Made by a program: the position numbers and the translations under genes | NCBI RefSeq assembly: GCF_009363075.1 | Contig: NZ_CP045293.1 | Coordinates: 4,825,001 to 4,887,500 of the forward strand | Length of the DNA stretch: 62,500 nt | DNA from: Paenibacillus guangzhouensis | GTDB lineage: Bacteria > Bacillota > Bacilli > Paenibacillales > Paenibacillaceae | Direction of reading: 5' to 3' | The notes under the pieces: generated by a model | Seen by the model: the letters and a program-made list of their open reading frames with translations, nothing else | Told to the model about the DNA's origin: nothing | Database searches by the model: none | In this document: positions 36,203-44,620 of the stretch, in pieces | Position numbering within the stretch: the first letter of the stretch is position 1 | Layout: the number at the start of each line of letters is the position of its first letter

Positions 36203-36706
36203 TTAAGCAGTTTCTTCTTGTTTCTCAGCAACAGCTTTAACTGCAAGTGCGAAGTTACGCACTGGAGCTTGAAGCACGCTAAGCAACATGGAGAGCAAGC
36301 CTTCGCGGGAAGGTAGTTCAGCAAGAGCTTTGATCGCTTCTACGCCCACAACTTGTCCTTCTACAACGCCACCTTTAATTTTAAGAGCGTCGTTTTTCTT
36401 TGCGAAACTGTTAAGAATTTTCGCAGGAGCAACAGCATCTTCTGTACTGAAAGCGATCGCTGTAGGACCTGTTAATACTTCATCCAATTCCGTCAAATTA
36501 GCTTCAGCAGTCGCACGACGTACCAAAGTGTTTTTCAATACTTGGAATTCAACACCAGCTTCACGAAGTTGTTTACGAAGCTCAGTTACTTGAGCAACGT
36601 TCAATCCGCGGTAATCTGCAACAACTGTACTCGCACTCTCGCGAAGTTTCGCAGTTACAACTTCAACAGCTTCTTGTTTAGCTTGAATAACTTTTGCGTT
36701 TGCCAA
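36203..36706 (-). CDS. rplJ: 50S ribosomal protein L10
   Basis: A 167-residue L10, the stalk base that carries L7/L12 dimers on its C-terminal helix. [23 protein letters not shown] and [19 protein letters not shown] are typical. The start is taken as TTG 36706 ([14 protein letters not shown]): AGGAGG lies eight bases upstream, and the GTG three codons earlier lies within that binding site. It is controlled by the L10 leader just upstream. Confidence 0.96.
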   Translation of the reverse strand: MANAKVIQAKQEAVEVVTAKLRESASTVVADYRGLNVAQVTELRKQLREAGVEFQVLKNTLVRRATAEANLTELDEVLTGPTAIAFSTEDAVAPAKILNSFAKKNDALKIKGGVVEGQVVGVEAIKALAELPSREGLLSMLLSVLQAPVRNFALAVKAVAEKQEETA

Positions 36707-36739
36707 TCTGTACACCTCCTATAAAAATCTACACGAAGC

Positions 36740-36892
36740 ATGAAAAAAGCCTCCGTAGAAACTACGAAGGCATGATGACTGTTATCGAAATTGCATAGCA
36801 ATTCAATTACAACACTTTATCATAACACCTCGGTAGGAAATTAAGCTTTGTAGCACCTACTGTCTACGGTCAGCATATTCAACTTGAACAAC
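36740..36892 (-). promoter_or_regulatory. Ribosomal protein L10 leader
   Basis: The leader between the promoter and rplJ contains the conserved L10-leader blocks CCGTAGACAGTAGGTGC and CCTACCGAGG in the right order, followed by a terminator hairpin. In Firmicutes this RNA binds L10-L12 and tunes expression of rplJ-rplL. Assignment rests on these blocks and the position. Confidence 0.85.
36743..36771 (-). terminator. Attenuator in the rplJ leader
   Basis: A 10-pair stem GCCTTCGTAG/CTACGGAGGC with a TTT loop and one G-U pair, followed by TTTTTT, about 36 bases before the rplJ start. It ends the L10 leader and would stop transcription conditionally. Confidence 0.87.
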
Positions 36893-36898
36893 TTTTAC

Positions 36899-36927
36899 AG
36901 ATTATCATGGCACATCCTAAAAGTCAA
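36899..36927 (-). promoter_or_regulatory. Promoter of rplJ-rplL
   Basis: TTGACT (36922-36927) and TAATCT (36899-36904) on the minus strand, spacing 17, just after the rplA stop. Confidence 0.8.
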
Positions 36928-36971
36928 TGCCATTTGATCAATCACCACCATTTACCATGGCGCAAAAGATC

Positions 36972-37664
36972 TTATCTGTAGTTCGCTGTGTTAACGCGCG
37001 CGCCAGGACCCATAGTTGAAGATACAGCAATGTTCTTCAAGTATACGCCTTTTGCTGCAGCCGGTTTAGCACGGTTCAATGCATCGATTAACGATTTCAA
37101 GTTATCGTTCAATTTCTCAGCATCGAAAGATACTTTACCGATTGGAGCGTGAATTTGACCCGCTTTATCAAGACGGTACTCAATTTTACCCGCTTTGATC
37201 TCTTGGACCGCTTGGGCAACGTTGAAAGTAACTGTTCCTGCTTTCGGGTTTGGCATTAGGCCTTTACCACCAAGTAGACGACCCAATTTACCAACTTCAC
37301 TCATCATGTCAGGTGTAGCTACGCAGACATCGAAGTCGAACCAGCCTTGTTGAATTTTGTTGATCATGTCAGCATCACCAACGAAATCCGCGCCAGCAGC
37401 TTCTGCCTCTTTCGCTTTATCACCTTTTGCAAATACAAGAACGCGTTTTGTTTTACCTGTTCCGTGAGGAAGGACAACAACACCGCGAACTGCTTGGTCT
37501 TGTTTACGTGGGTCTACACCCAAACGAACAGCAACTTCAACAGATTCGTCGAATTTTGCAGTCGCAGCCTTCTTAACAAGCTCGATCGCTTCTAGAGGCT
37601 CGTAAGTTGCTTCGCTATCAATAAGCTTAGCAGCTTCTAGGTATTTTTTACCGTGTTTAGCCAT
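36972..37664 (-). CDS. rplA: 50S ribosomal protein L1
   Basis: A 230-residue L1 of the mobile E-site stalk. [30 protein letters not shown] and [17 protein letters not shown] are diagnostic. ATG 37664 has AAAGGAGGAG six bases upstream; the longer frame upstream lacks a site. The unusually structured rplK-rplA gap precedes it. Confidence 0.98.
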   Translation of the reverse strand: MAKHGKKYLEAAKLIDSEATYEPLEAIELVKKAATAKFDESVEVAVRLGVDPRKQDQAVRGVVVLPHGTGKTKRVLVFAKGDKAKEAEAAGADFVGDADMINKIQQGWFDFDVCVATPDMMSEVGKLGRLLGGKGLMPNPKAGTVTFNVAQAVQEIKAGKIEYRLDKAGQIHAPIGKVSFDAEKLNDNLKSLIDALNRAKPAAAKGVYLKNIAVSSTMGPGARVNTANYR

Positions 37665-37709
37665 TTGTTTCTCCTCCTTTGTGGTTTTAGCGGAAAATCC
37701 TCCCACTTA

Positions 37710-37803
37710 GGCGCCTACGAAGTAGGTCGCCAACACGCTTGCGAAGCAAGTCGTGAAACATGCTTGCTGAGCAAGTCATGCGAATAAGTCTACAGCGTAG
37801 ACC
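37710..37803 (-). repeat. Array of four small hairpins between rplK and rplA
   Basis: Three hairpins (37710-37731, 37734-37755, 37759-37780) share one geometry in the sense RNA: a 4-bp outer stem, a single bulged A on the 5' side, a 5-bp inner stem and a 3-base loop. Outer stems are GGCG/CGCC, CACG/CGTG and CATG/CATG; inner stems are CCTAC/GTAGG and CTTGC/GCAAG (twice). A fourth (37788-37802) is a plain 6-bp stem GTCTAC/GTAGAC with a triloop. There is no U-run, so these are not terminators. Confidence 0.75.
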
Positions 37804-37829
37804 ATGATATGCTTACAGATCCCTCAGGA

Positions 37830-38255
37830 TTAGTCAGCGATTGTGATGCCCATACTGCGAGCAGTACCTTCGACCATACGCATTGCAGCTTCAACAGATG
37901 CAGCGTTCAAGTCTGGCATTTTTTGTTCTGCAATTTCACGAACAGTCGCACGTTTAACTGTAGCAACTTTCTTCTTGTTCGGTTCGCCAGATCCTTTTTC
38001 GATCTTAGCAGCAACGCGAAGCAATACTGCAGCTGGTGGAGTTTTAGTGATGAACGTAAAGGAACGATCCTCAAACACAGTGATTTCAACAGGAATGATT
38101 AGACCTGCTTGATCTGCTGTACGAGCATTGAACTCTTTACAGAAAGCCATAATGTTAACACCCGCTTGACCCAAAGCTGGACCGATTGGTGGTGCTGGAT
38201 TCGCTTTCCCTGCAGGAACTTGCAATTTCACCATTTTAATTACCTTTTTAGCCAT
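37830..38255 (-). CDS. rplK: 50S ribosomal protein L11
   Basis: A 141-residue L11 of the GTPase-associated centre: [36 protein letters not shown] in the N-terminal domain and the RNA-binding C-terminal domain. Needed for RelA activation in stringent response. Follows nusG by 66 bases. Confidence 0.99.
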   Translation of the reverse strand: MAKKVIKMVKLQVPAGKANPAPPIGPALGQAGVNIMAFCKEFNARTADQAGLIIPVEITVFEDRSFTFITKTPPAAVLLRVAAKIEKGSGEPNKKKVATVKRATVREIAEQKMPDLNAASVEAAMRMVEGTARSMGITIAD

Positions 38256-38321
38256 GTGAAAAACCTCCTTGCTCTAGAATGTGGTAGACGGGATGATTCC
38301 CTCCCACAAGAAACCAGATCG

Positions 38322-38855
38322 TTAAATCTTCTCCACTTGAGTGTAATCCAGCTCCAATGGGGTTTCTCGCCCAAACATATTGACGTGAACTTTCAACTTG
38401 CTCTTCTCGGTAATAATTTCTTCTACCGATCCAACAAAATTCGCAAAAGGACCCACTTTGATACGCACAGATTCCTTCAAATCGAATTCGATTTTCGGTT
38501 TCGGTTCTTCCATGCCCATGTGCTTCAGAATTTGTTCCACTTCTTCAGGCAACAAAGGTGTTGGTTTGGAACCAGATCCGGTAGAACCTACGAATCCAGT
38601 AACCCCTGGTGTATTGCGAACAACATACCAAGAATCATCTGTCTGGATCATTTCGACCAAGACATATCCGGGGTAAACTTTACGCATGACAGTCTTTTTC
38701 TTACCGTCTTTGTTCACCACTTCTTCTTCCATAGGAACAAGAACACGGAAAATCTTGTCCTTCATGTCCATCGATTCGACGCGCTTCTCTAAATTGGCTT
38801 TTACTTTGTTTTCATACCCAGAGTAGGTATGAACGACGTACCATCTTTTCTCCAT
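38322..38855 (-). CDS. nusG: Transcription elongation factor NusG
   Basis: A 177-residue NusG with the NGN domain (KRWYVVHTYSGYENKVKANLEKR, then PGYVLVEM) and a C-terminal KOW domain (GPFANFVGSVEEI). It binds beta-prime and, in Bacillus, stimulates pausing. Third in rpmG-secE-nusG-rplK-rplA. Confidence 0.98.
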   Translation of the reverse strand: MEKRWYVVHTYSGYENKVKANLEKRVESMDMKDKIFRVLVPMEEEVVNKDGKKKTVMRKVYPGYVLVEMIQTDDSWYVVRNTPGVTGFVGSTGSGSKPTPLLPEEVEQILKHMGMEEPKPKIEFDLKESVRIKVGPFANFVGSVEEIITEKSKLKVHVNMFGRETPLELDYTQVEKI

Positions 38856-38877
38856 ATCTAGTCACCTGGGACCCTTC

Positions 38878-39087
38878 TTAAATTATCGCTTCGACCAACG
38901 AAGAGATTCCGATGTCGAGAACCCAGAAGTAAAAAGTGATAACGAGGATTGTGAATACTACAACAATCGTATAGCTCGTCAACTCTTTACGACTTGGCCA
39001 GCGAACCTTTTTAAGCTCAGCCCAACTTTCTGAGATGTAGGAAAACATAGAACCAAAGCTGCGTTTTACACTACCTACGAAAGACAC
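38878..39087 (-). CDS. secE: Preprotein translocase subunit SecE
   Basis: A 69-residue single-spanning SecE. The amphipathic ELKKVRWPSRKELTSYTI segment precedes one transmembrane helix (VVVFTILVITFYFWVL). GTG start with TGGAGGTG upstream. Lies between rpmG and nusG. Confidence 0.96.
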   Translation of the reverse strand: MSFVGSVKRSFGSMFSYISESWAELKKVRWPSRKELTSYTIVVVFTILVITFYFWVLDIGISSLVEAII

Positions 39088-39105
39088 GACGACACCTCCA
39101 AAAAA

Positions 39106-39255
39106 CTATCTTGTTTCGCGATGAGAAGTCTGCTCGTTGCAATACTTGCAAAATTTCTTCATCTCCATGCGGTCGGGGTGATTTCGCTTGTTTTTGCTGG
39201 TCGTGTAATTTCTTTGCTTACAATTCGTACAAGCCAACGTTATAATTACCCGCAT
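39106..39255 (-). CDS. rpmG: 50S ribosomal protein L33 (zinc form)
   Basis: A 49-codon gene starting [25 protein letters not shown] and ending SHRETR. Two CxxC pairs (CTNC, CKYC) show the zinc-bound C+ form. CGGGAGGTG lies before the ATG. First gene after the promoter at 39343-39371. Confidence 0.96.
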   Translation of the reverse strand: MRVIITLACTNCKQRNYTTSKNKRNHPDRMEMKKFCKYCNEQTSHRETR

Positions 39256-39342
39256 GATGTGCACCTCCCGAAGACATTCTATAAGTAGATATGTCTAAAT
39301 TCATCCTAAAAAAACGTACGCATATTTAGGGCTACCTAAAAC

Positions 39343-39371
39343 ACTTTATCATACAGGGGAACCCATGTCAA
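39343..39371 (-). promoter_or_regulatory. Promoter of rpmG-secE-nusG-rplK-rplA
   Basis: A perfect TTGACA (39366-39371) and TAAAGT (39343-39348) on the minus strand, spacing 17. The rest of the 308-base gap 39256-39563 holds only the sigH terminator and AT-rich sequence. Confidence 0.7.
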
Positions 39372-39532
39372 CGAAGGGCTGAGCTTCTCTCGATTAATAT
39401 CAGTATGGGTCAGCCCCGGGAAAGATAAACCTACGCACCGATTTTATTGATCTATCAAAGCGTATATACGATTCGTATACAGTCCAGATTACCAATAAAT
39501 ACATCATGCCCCATCGGAGCCGCTCTCAAAAT

Positions 39533-39555
39533 AAAAAAAAGACTCTCCCGAGTCT
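39533..39555 (-). terminator. Terminator after sigH
   Basis: A 6-bp stem AGACTC/GAGTCT with a 4-base loop, followed by eight T in the minus-strand transcript, just after the sigH stop. Confidence 0.85.
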
Positions 39556-39563
39556 CCTTCCGC

Positions 39564-40214
39564 CTACAATCCTAAATCTCGATCTTCCAAGTAACGTTCC
39601 AGCTTACGCTTCACACGCTGCAATGCGTTATCGATCGATTTCACATGCCGCTTCAGATCTACTGCAATCTCTTGATACGAACGGCCGTCCAAATATAACA
39701 TTAATACTTTGCGTTCAAGATCGCTAAGGATCTCCGACATCTTATCTTCCAGTCCCACGAATTCCTCTTGATTAATAATCAATTCTTCCGGGTCCGACAC
39801 TCTCGAGCCGCAAATGACATCCATCAACGTGCGATCGGAATCTTCATCATAGATGGGCTTGTCGAGGGATACATAAGAATTCAGCGGAATATGCTTCTGC
39901 CGTGTCGCCGTCTTAATTGCCGTAATGATCTGCCGCGTAATGCAGAGCTCAGCAAAGGCTTTGAAGGACGAAAACTTGTCCCCTTTAAAATCACGAATCG
40001 ATTTATATAAACCTATCATACCTTCTTGAATAATATCTTCTCTATCAGCACCAATTAGAAAATAAGAGCGGGCTTTGGCGCGCACAAAATTACGGTACTT
40101 ATTAATCAAGTACTCGAGTGCATCACTGTCGCCTTCGCGGACGGCATCAACGATATCTTCGTCTGCTCTGATGTCATAATCGAACATTTTTAAATCTTTG
40201 AGGTCGACACTCAC
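39564..40214 (-). CDS. sigH: RNA polymerase sigma-H factor (sporulation/stationary phase)
   Basis: A 216-residue sigma-70-type factor. Region 2 (KYRNFVRAKARSYFLIGADREDIIQEGMIGLYKSIRDF) and the region 4 helix-turn-helix (YLDGRSYQEIAVDLKRHVKSIDNALQRVKRKL) match Bacillus SigH closely. SigH drives early sporulation and stationary-phase genes. GTG 40214 is chosen because GGAGGG is seven bases upstream; the TTG one codon earlier is too close. It has its own sigma-A type promoter. Confidence 0.95.
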   Translation of the reverse strand: MSVDLKDLKMFDYDIRADEDIVDAVREGDSDALEYLINKYRNFVRAKARSYFLIGADREDIIQEGMIGLYKSIRDFKGDKFSSFKAFAELCITRQIITAIKTATRQKHIPLNSYVSLDKPIYDEDSDRTLMDVICGSRVSDPEELIINQEEFVGLEDKMSEILSDLERKVLMLYLDGRSYQEIAVDLKRHVKSIDNALQRVKRKLERYLEDRDLGL

Positions 40215-40271
40215 CAACTATCCCTCCGCCCAGCAACGTCAGCACGAAACTCTCTTTAAAGTATAGACTCC

Positions 40272-40300
40272 AGTATATATTATGTAACCTATACCGTCAA
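40272..40300 (-). promoter_or_regulatory. Promoter of sigH
   Basis: TTGACG (40295-40300) and TATACT (40272-40277) on the minus strand, spacing 17. Predicted start near 40265, about 50 bases before the gene. Confidence 0.8.
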
Positions 40301-40383
40301 CCAAGGCTATCCAAATTCTATTACAGTTAGCAAAATATCACTTTAATAACTATAAATTTCATTTTATTACATTTTAAAGGATA

Positions 40384-40923
40384 CTATTTGCCTCGCCGCA
40401 TTTGTTCCAGCTTCGAGAGGATATCTGCACTCATCTTGCTCTCTAGTGGATTTCTCTTATTGCTTGGTTGGTCTCGTTCAATAAACGTCTTCACTTCGCG
40501 TTTGCTATGCTCGATCTCGATCAATAGCTCTCTGGCAGATACCCGCAAGGCACCTTGTCCAAAAGCGACATGCTGTTCCACCGAATCCGAGGTCGCAACA
40601 TAGATCTGCCTGCGTCGATGTGTTAAGTCATGAACGAAGCGTTCTATACATTCATCGGCTGTTTCCTTCTCTTTTGTGAAATGAACGGAAATTTGATTCT
40701 GAGCAAATGCCCCGCCAAGCCCAGGAACACGATAGGCATCAAAGACAACGATCACACGTCTTCCCGAAAAAGCTTGATAGTCTGCCAATCGGTTTAACAG
40801 ATGATCCCTTGCTTCCTGCAGACTGATACTCGACAAGGTGACCAGCTCCGGCCAGGAGCCGATCATATTGTAACCGTCGACGAGCATCACATCCCGCAAA
40901 TCCGGTGTTCGCTTCTTCCCCAT
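40384..40923 (-). CDS. rae1: Ribosome-associated NYN/PIN-like endoribonuclease Rae1 (YacP)
   Basis: A 179-residue NYN-domain nuclease. Acidic active-site residues are seen in VMLVDGYNMIGSW, VVFDAYRV and VATSDSVEQ. The B. subtilis orthologue Rae1 enters the ribosomal A site and cuts certain mRNAs in a translation-dependent way. It starts four bases after rlmB, inside the cysE-cysS-mrnC-rlmB-rae1 series. Confidence 0.92.
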   Translation of the reverse strand: MGKKRTPDLRDVMLVDGYNMIGSWPELVTLSSISLQEARDHLLNRLADYQAFSGRRVIVVFDAYRVPGLGGAFAQNQISVHFTKEKETADECIERFVHDLTHRRRQIYVATSDSVEQHVAFGQGALRVSARELLIEIEHSKREVKTFIERDQPSNKRNPLESKMSADILSKLEQMRRGK

Positions 40924-40926
40924 GAT

Positions 40927-41670
40927 CTAGCCTTGCTGCTTGCGCTGTCTCACAACCTCGTACATGAACACGCCTGCCGCAACGGAAGCATTCAAGGAAT
41001 TAATCTGTCCAGCCATAGGCAATTTGATGAGAAAATCACATTTATCCTTGAGCAGTCGTCCCATACCTTTGCTCTCATTCCCGATGATAACGGCAATTGG
41101 CATATTAAAATGATTTGCTTCGAACAGCTCTTGCTGCGCTTCCACATCTGTACCGATGACCCAGATGCCTTCCTTCTTAAGCTGATCAATCGTCTGCGCA
41201 AGATTCGTCACTCGTGCAACTGGAACGTATTCCACCGCGCCTGCCGAAGTTTTCGATACAGTTGCAGTTAGGCCTACCGATCGGCGCTTCGGAATGATAA
41301 CACCATGCACACCAGTGCAATCCGCTGTACGCAAGATTGAGCCCAAGTTATGCGGATCTTCAATTTCATCCAAGATGAGAAGGAAAGGCATTTCCCCCCG
41401 CTCCTGTGCAGAAGCTAGAATATCCTCAACCTCTACATATTCATAGGCTGCGACCTGTGCAACAACTCCCTGATGCTGTAAGCCTGGAACCATCTGATCC
41501 AGCTTACGCTTGTCCGCATTTTGAACGACGATCTTCGCATTCTTCGCCTCAGCTAAGATCGGCATCGTCAGATGCTTCTGCGCGTTGTCCGCGATCCATA
41601 TTTTGTTGATTGTGCGACCGGAGCGAAGCGCCTCCATAACCGAATGCTTCCCGGCAATAAATTCTTCCAT
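40927..41670 (-). CDS. rlmB: 23S rRNA (guanosine-2'-O-)-methyltransferase RlmB, SPOUT family
   Basis: A 247-residue TrmH/SpoU-type 2'-O-methyltransferase. An N-terminal RNA-binding L30e-like domain (IAGKHSVMEALRSGRTINKIW) is followed by the knotted SPOUT domain with motifs LDEIEDPHNLGSILRTA, IIGNESKGMG and KLPMAGQINSLNASVAAGVFMYE. Orthologue of B. subtilis YacO. Lies between mrnC and rae1. Confidence 0.95.
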   Translation of the reverse strand: MEEFIAGKHSVMEALRSGRTINKIWIADNAQKHLTMPILAEAKNAKIVVQNADKRKLDQMVPGLQHQGVVAQVAAYEYVEVEDILASAQERGEMPFLLILDEIEDPHNLGSILRTADCTGVHGVIIPKRRSVGLTATVSKTSAGAVEYVPVARVTNLAQTIDQLKKEGIWVIGTDVEAQQELFEANHFNMPIAVIIGNESKGMGRLLKDKCDFLIKLPMAGQINSLNASVAAGVFMYEVVRQRKQQG

Positions 41671-41691
41671 TTGTGATAGCCTCCCGAGCTT

Positions 41692-42138
41692 TTATGTCTT
41701 TGGATTCTCTTGCTGTGACTGTTCAATCGCGAGTCCAATTAAATACTGCAGCCGATCCATATGTTTGTTGTAATACAAAAACCCAACAAGACATTCAAAC
41801 GCCGTCGCATGCCGGTACTCCAGTACATCCGCATTTTTGGGGATGCTTCCGGATTTCGCATTGCGCCCTTGACGCACAACATCTTGTTCCTCTTCCGTTA
41901 GCAACGGCATCCATAACCCGAGGAATTTGCATTGTGCCTTAGCAGACACGTATTGTGTTGCTTGCCGATGCAAATGATGCGGCCGCTGATTCGGCTGGGA
42001 TATTAAATATTGCCGAATCGCGACCTCATAAATCGCATCACCGATGTAAGCCAGTACGATCGGATTCATCAGTTGCGGTTTCTTCGCCGGCGGAAAGTCA
42101 AACCAATATTCCGCTTCTTTCTCTTCATTGTTACTCAT
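41692..42138 (-). CDS. mrnC: Mini-ribonuclease III
   Basis: A 148-residue RNase III catalytic domain without the double-stranded RNA-binding domain, which matures the ends of 23S rRNA in Bacillus. NPIVLAYIGDAIYEVAIRQYL carries the catalytic acidic residues and VLEYRHATAFECLVGFLY the second metal-binding helix. 14 bases after cysS. Confidence 0.95.
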   Translation of the reverse strand: MSNNEEKEAEYWFDFPPAKKPQLMNPIVLAYIGDAIYEVAIRQYLISQPNQRPHHLHRQATQYVSAKAQCKFLGLWMPLLTEEEQDVVRQGRNAKSGSIPKNADVLEYRHATAFECLVGFLYYNKHMDRLQYLIGLAIEQSQQENPKT

Positions 42139-42151
42139 ACTTCACCTGCTC

Positions 42152-43552
42152 TCATTTCCGGCGCCAACGCATCCCTTGCGGCGTATCCTCTAATACGATG
42201 TTCTTCTCTGCTAGGAGATCACGAATCTCATCCGCCCGCGCCCAATTTTTTGCCTTCCGCGCTTCGACCCGCTCCGCAATCAGGTTCTCAATCTCTTCAT
42301 CAAGCATTTCTTCCGATTTGAGCTCCATTAGACCGAGTACGTTATTAAAATGATCGAACAACACCGCAATCGCTTGTAATTCGCCGGCTTTCACGATAGC
42401 CCGCTGTAAAACCAGATTCGTCTCGCTCACCAGATCAAACCACGCTGTAATCGCATCCGCTGTATTAAAGTCGTCATCCATTTTGGCGTGGAATTGCTCA
42501 CGGATGTGACTAAGCCGTTCGGTAAGCTCCTCGCTTGCCTCTCCCGGATCAACAGCAGACTGTAGACGGTGCTGTAAATTCGCATATGCATTCTCAATAC
42601 GCGATACACTGTTCTCCGCTTGCGCCATCACTTCTTCGGTGAAGTTGAGCGGATTGCGGTAATGTCCCGACAGCATGAAGTAGCGAATCGCAGGCGCTTT
42701 ATATCTTTTACGAAGCTCGACAACTGATATGCCGTTGCCAAGCGATTTGGACATTTTTTCATTATCGATATTGATATAGCCGTTATGCATCCAGTAGTTC
42801 GCCAGCGATTTACCGGTTAACGCTTCCGACTGCGCAATTTCGCACTCGTGATGCGGGAACTGCAAATCTTGTCCGCCGCCGTGGATATCCAGAGTATCCC
42901 CCAAATAACGCTTTACCATCGCCGAGCACTCGATATGCCATCCTGGACGGCCATCGCCCCATGGGCTGCTCCAATAGATCTCACCTGGTTTGGCGCCTTT
43001 CCAAAGGACAAAATCCTCTGCATTTTCTTTGCGCTCATCGACTTCAATCCGGATACCGAACTGCAGCTCTTCAATATTCTGATGTGACAACTTCCCGTAT
43101 TCCTTGAACTTCTGCGTACGGAAATAGACATCCCCTTGGTTCGCATATGCAAAGTCTTGATCGACTAGCTTCTGAATGAATTCCACAATCTCCGTAATGT
43201 TGTCCGTTACGCGCGGATTCGTCGTTGCTGGACGAACGCTTAACCCCTCAATATCCTCTTCAAAAGCTTGAATGAAACGATCCGCTACTTCAGGGACGGT
43301 TGTTCCGAGCTGCTCTGCCTTACGAATTAATTTATCATCAACATCTGTAAAATTCGATACATAGTTCACTTCATAGCCAATCGCTTCTAAATAGCGACGA
43401 ACAACATCGAAGAAAATCACTGGACGCGCATTTCCGATATGAATGTAATCATATACCGTAGGACCGCATGTATACATACGAACCTTCCCCGCTTCAAGCG
43501 GTTCAAAAAGCTCCTTCGTTCGATTCATCGTGTTGTAGATGTGCAACGCCAT
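42152..43552 (-). CDS. cysS: Cysteinyl-tRNA synthetase
   Basis: A 466-residue class I synthetase. The HIGH-like HIGNARP and KMSKS (KMSKSLGN) motifs are present, with zinc ligands in CGPTVYDY, HIECS and HHECE. It starts four bases before the cysE stop region ends, so it is coupled to cysE and under the same cysteine T-box. Confidence 0.98.
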   Translation of the reverse strand: MALHIYNTMNRTKELFEPLEAGKVRMYTCGPTVYDYIHIGNARPVIFFDVVRRYLEAIGYEVNYVSNFTDVDDKLIRKAEQLGTTVPEVADRFIQAFEEDIEGLSVRPATTNPRVTDNITEIVEFIQKLVDQDFAYANQGDVYFRTQKFKEYGKLSHQNIEELQFGIRIEVDERKENAEDFVLWKGAKPGEIYWSSPWGDGRPGWHIECSAMVKRYLGDTLDIHGGGQDLQFPHHECEIAQSEALTGKSLANYWMHNGYINIDNEKMSKSLGNGISVVELRKRYKAPAIRYFMLSGHYRNPLNFTEEVMAQAENSVSRIENAYANLQHRLQSAVDPGEASEELTERLSHIREQFHAKMDDDFNTADAITAWFDLVSETNLVLQRAIVKAGELQAIAVLFDHFNNVLGLMELKSEEMLDEEIENLIAERVEARKAKNWARADEIRDLLAEKNIVLEDTPQGMRWRRK

Positions 43553-43555
43553 GAT

Positions 43556-44212
43556 TTACACGCCCTCTTTCGTTTGTTGTTGTTCCTGTACGATGCTGAG
43601 TTCCTTCTTCAGCCGATCGATTTGTTCTTGCATCTGCCTAAATTGATCAATAATCGGGTCCGATACTTGATTGTGACTTAAGCGATCCAGCCGTTTACCA
43701 TCCTGCTTCACGATCCGTCCAGGGATCCCGACAACCGTGCTGTTCGGCGGCACTTCATTCAGCACGACCGAATTCGCACCGATCATCGCGTTATCTCCTA
43801 CACGAAAAGACCCGAGCACCTTCGCCCCAGAAGCAATAACGACGTTATTGCCAATCGTTGGATGACGTTTGCCTTTTTCCTTCCCGGTTCCCCCAAGTGT
43901 AACACCCTGATAGATCACCACATTGTTGCCGATCTCACATGTCTCACCAATGACGACCCCCATGCCATGGTCAATGAACAGCCGCTCTCCCAGTGTTGCG
44001 CCAGGATGAATCTCGATCCCTGTAAAAAATCGACTTGTCTGCGATATCACGCGCGCTACACTATACCACCGGTGTCTGAATAGCCAATTCGCCAAGCGAT
44101 GCGCCCAAATGGCATGCAGCCCGGAGTACGTAAAGACCACTTCAAATTTGCTTCTTGCCGCCGGGTCGTTCTCGAACACCGTCTGAATATCCGACCTCAT
44201 TCTCTGAAACAT
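43556..44212 (-). CDS. cysE: Serine O-acetyltransferase
   Basis: A 218-residue CysE making O-acetylserine, the carbon skeleton for cysteine. A helical N-terminal part is followed by a left-handed beta helix with hexapeptide repeats ([30 protein letters not shown]). First gene behind the T-box, so its supply is tied to charged tRNA-Cys. Confidence 0.97.
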   Translation of the reverse strand: MFQRMRSDIQTVFENDPAARSKFEVVFTYSGLHAIWAHRLANWLFRHRWYSVARVISQTSRFFTGIEIHPGATLGERLFIDHGMGVVIGETCEIGNNVVIYQGVTLGGTGKEKGKRHPTIGNNVVIASGAKVLGSFRVGDNAMIGANSVVLNEVPPNSTVVGIPGRIVKQDGKRLDRLSHNQVSDPIIDQFRQMQEQIDRLKKELSIVQEQQQTKEGV

Positions 44213-44231
44213 GTTGATCCCCTTCTATCCC

Positions 44232-44284
44232 CTCAAAATAGAAAACGCCCCTACAGCAATATCACAATATTGCTGCAGAGACGT
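44232..44284 (-). terminator. T-box terminator before cysE
   Basis: A 9-bp perfect stem CAGCAATAT/ATATTGCTG, extended by G-U-containing pairs, then TTTTCTATTTT in the sense RNA. It is the off-state hairpin of the cysteine T-box. Confidence 0.88.
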
Positions 44285-44546
44285 ACTAACGCGGTCCCAC
44301 TCTGCTTAAACATTTAGATGATGCTACATGATCATCTTAAATATTTCACTTAGCGTCCTTAACGCGGACGATACGTTATTCCCTACCCTGCGCGGCAGAT
44401 CGGAAATACAGCTCCCAGGCGCATGTTCAGCTCACTAAGGATTAGGCAACTTCCAGCCATGGTTGCCCTCTCTGAAACCCTTGCAATAAAGCTTACTTCT
44501 CCTGTTCTTCGCTTTTAGAGGTTTTTATCAAATTGGAATGATGTTG
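44235..44546 (-). promoter_or_regulatory. Cysteine T-box riboswitch upstream of cysE-cysS
   Basis: The roughly 310-base leader has the T-box sequence GTGGGACCGCG (complement at 44290-44300), a long stem I region and a terminator with alternative pairing. A UGC triplet in the stem I region (sense ACATGCGCC) suits a cysteine specifier, in line with the downstream genes. Uncharged tRNA-Cys would pair with the leader and prevent termination. Exact stem I boundaries were not folded. Confidence 0.9.
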
Positions 44547-44552
44547 ATTGTA

Positions 44553-44581
44553 ATTATATCCAACAGGTGCCACTCTGACAA
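44553..44581 (-). promoter_or_regulatory. Promoter of the T-box leader
   Basis: TTGTCA (44576-44581) and a perfect TATAAT (44553-44558) on the minus strand, spacing 17, lie between the gltX stop and the T-box. The cysE-cysS group therefore need not depend on read-through from gltX. Confidence 0.82.
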
Positions 44582-44620
44582 GAGACGAAAATCTGTTAAT
44601 TGAGGGTTCTCGTCTTATGC

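Noticed and set aside
37710-37803. Possible CRISPR-like array
   Set aside because: Units are about 22 bases, contiguous, self-complementary and differ in sequence; there are no unique spacers and no cas genes.
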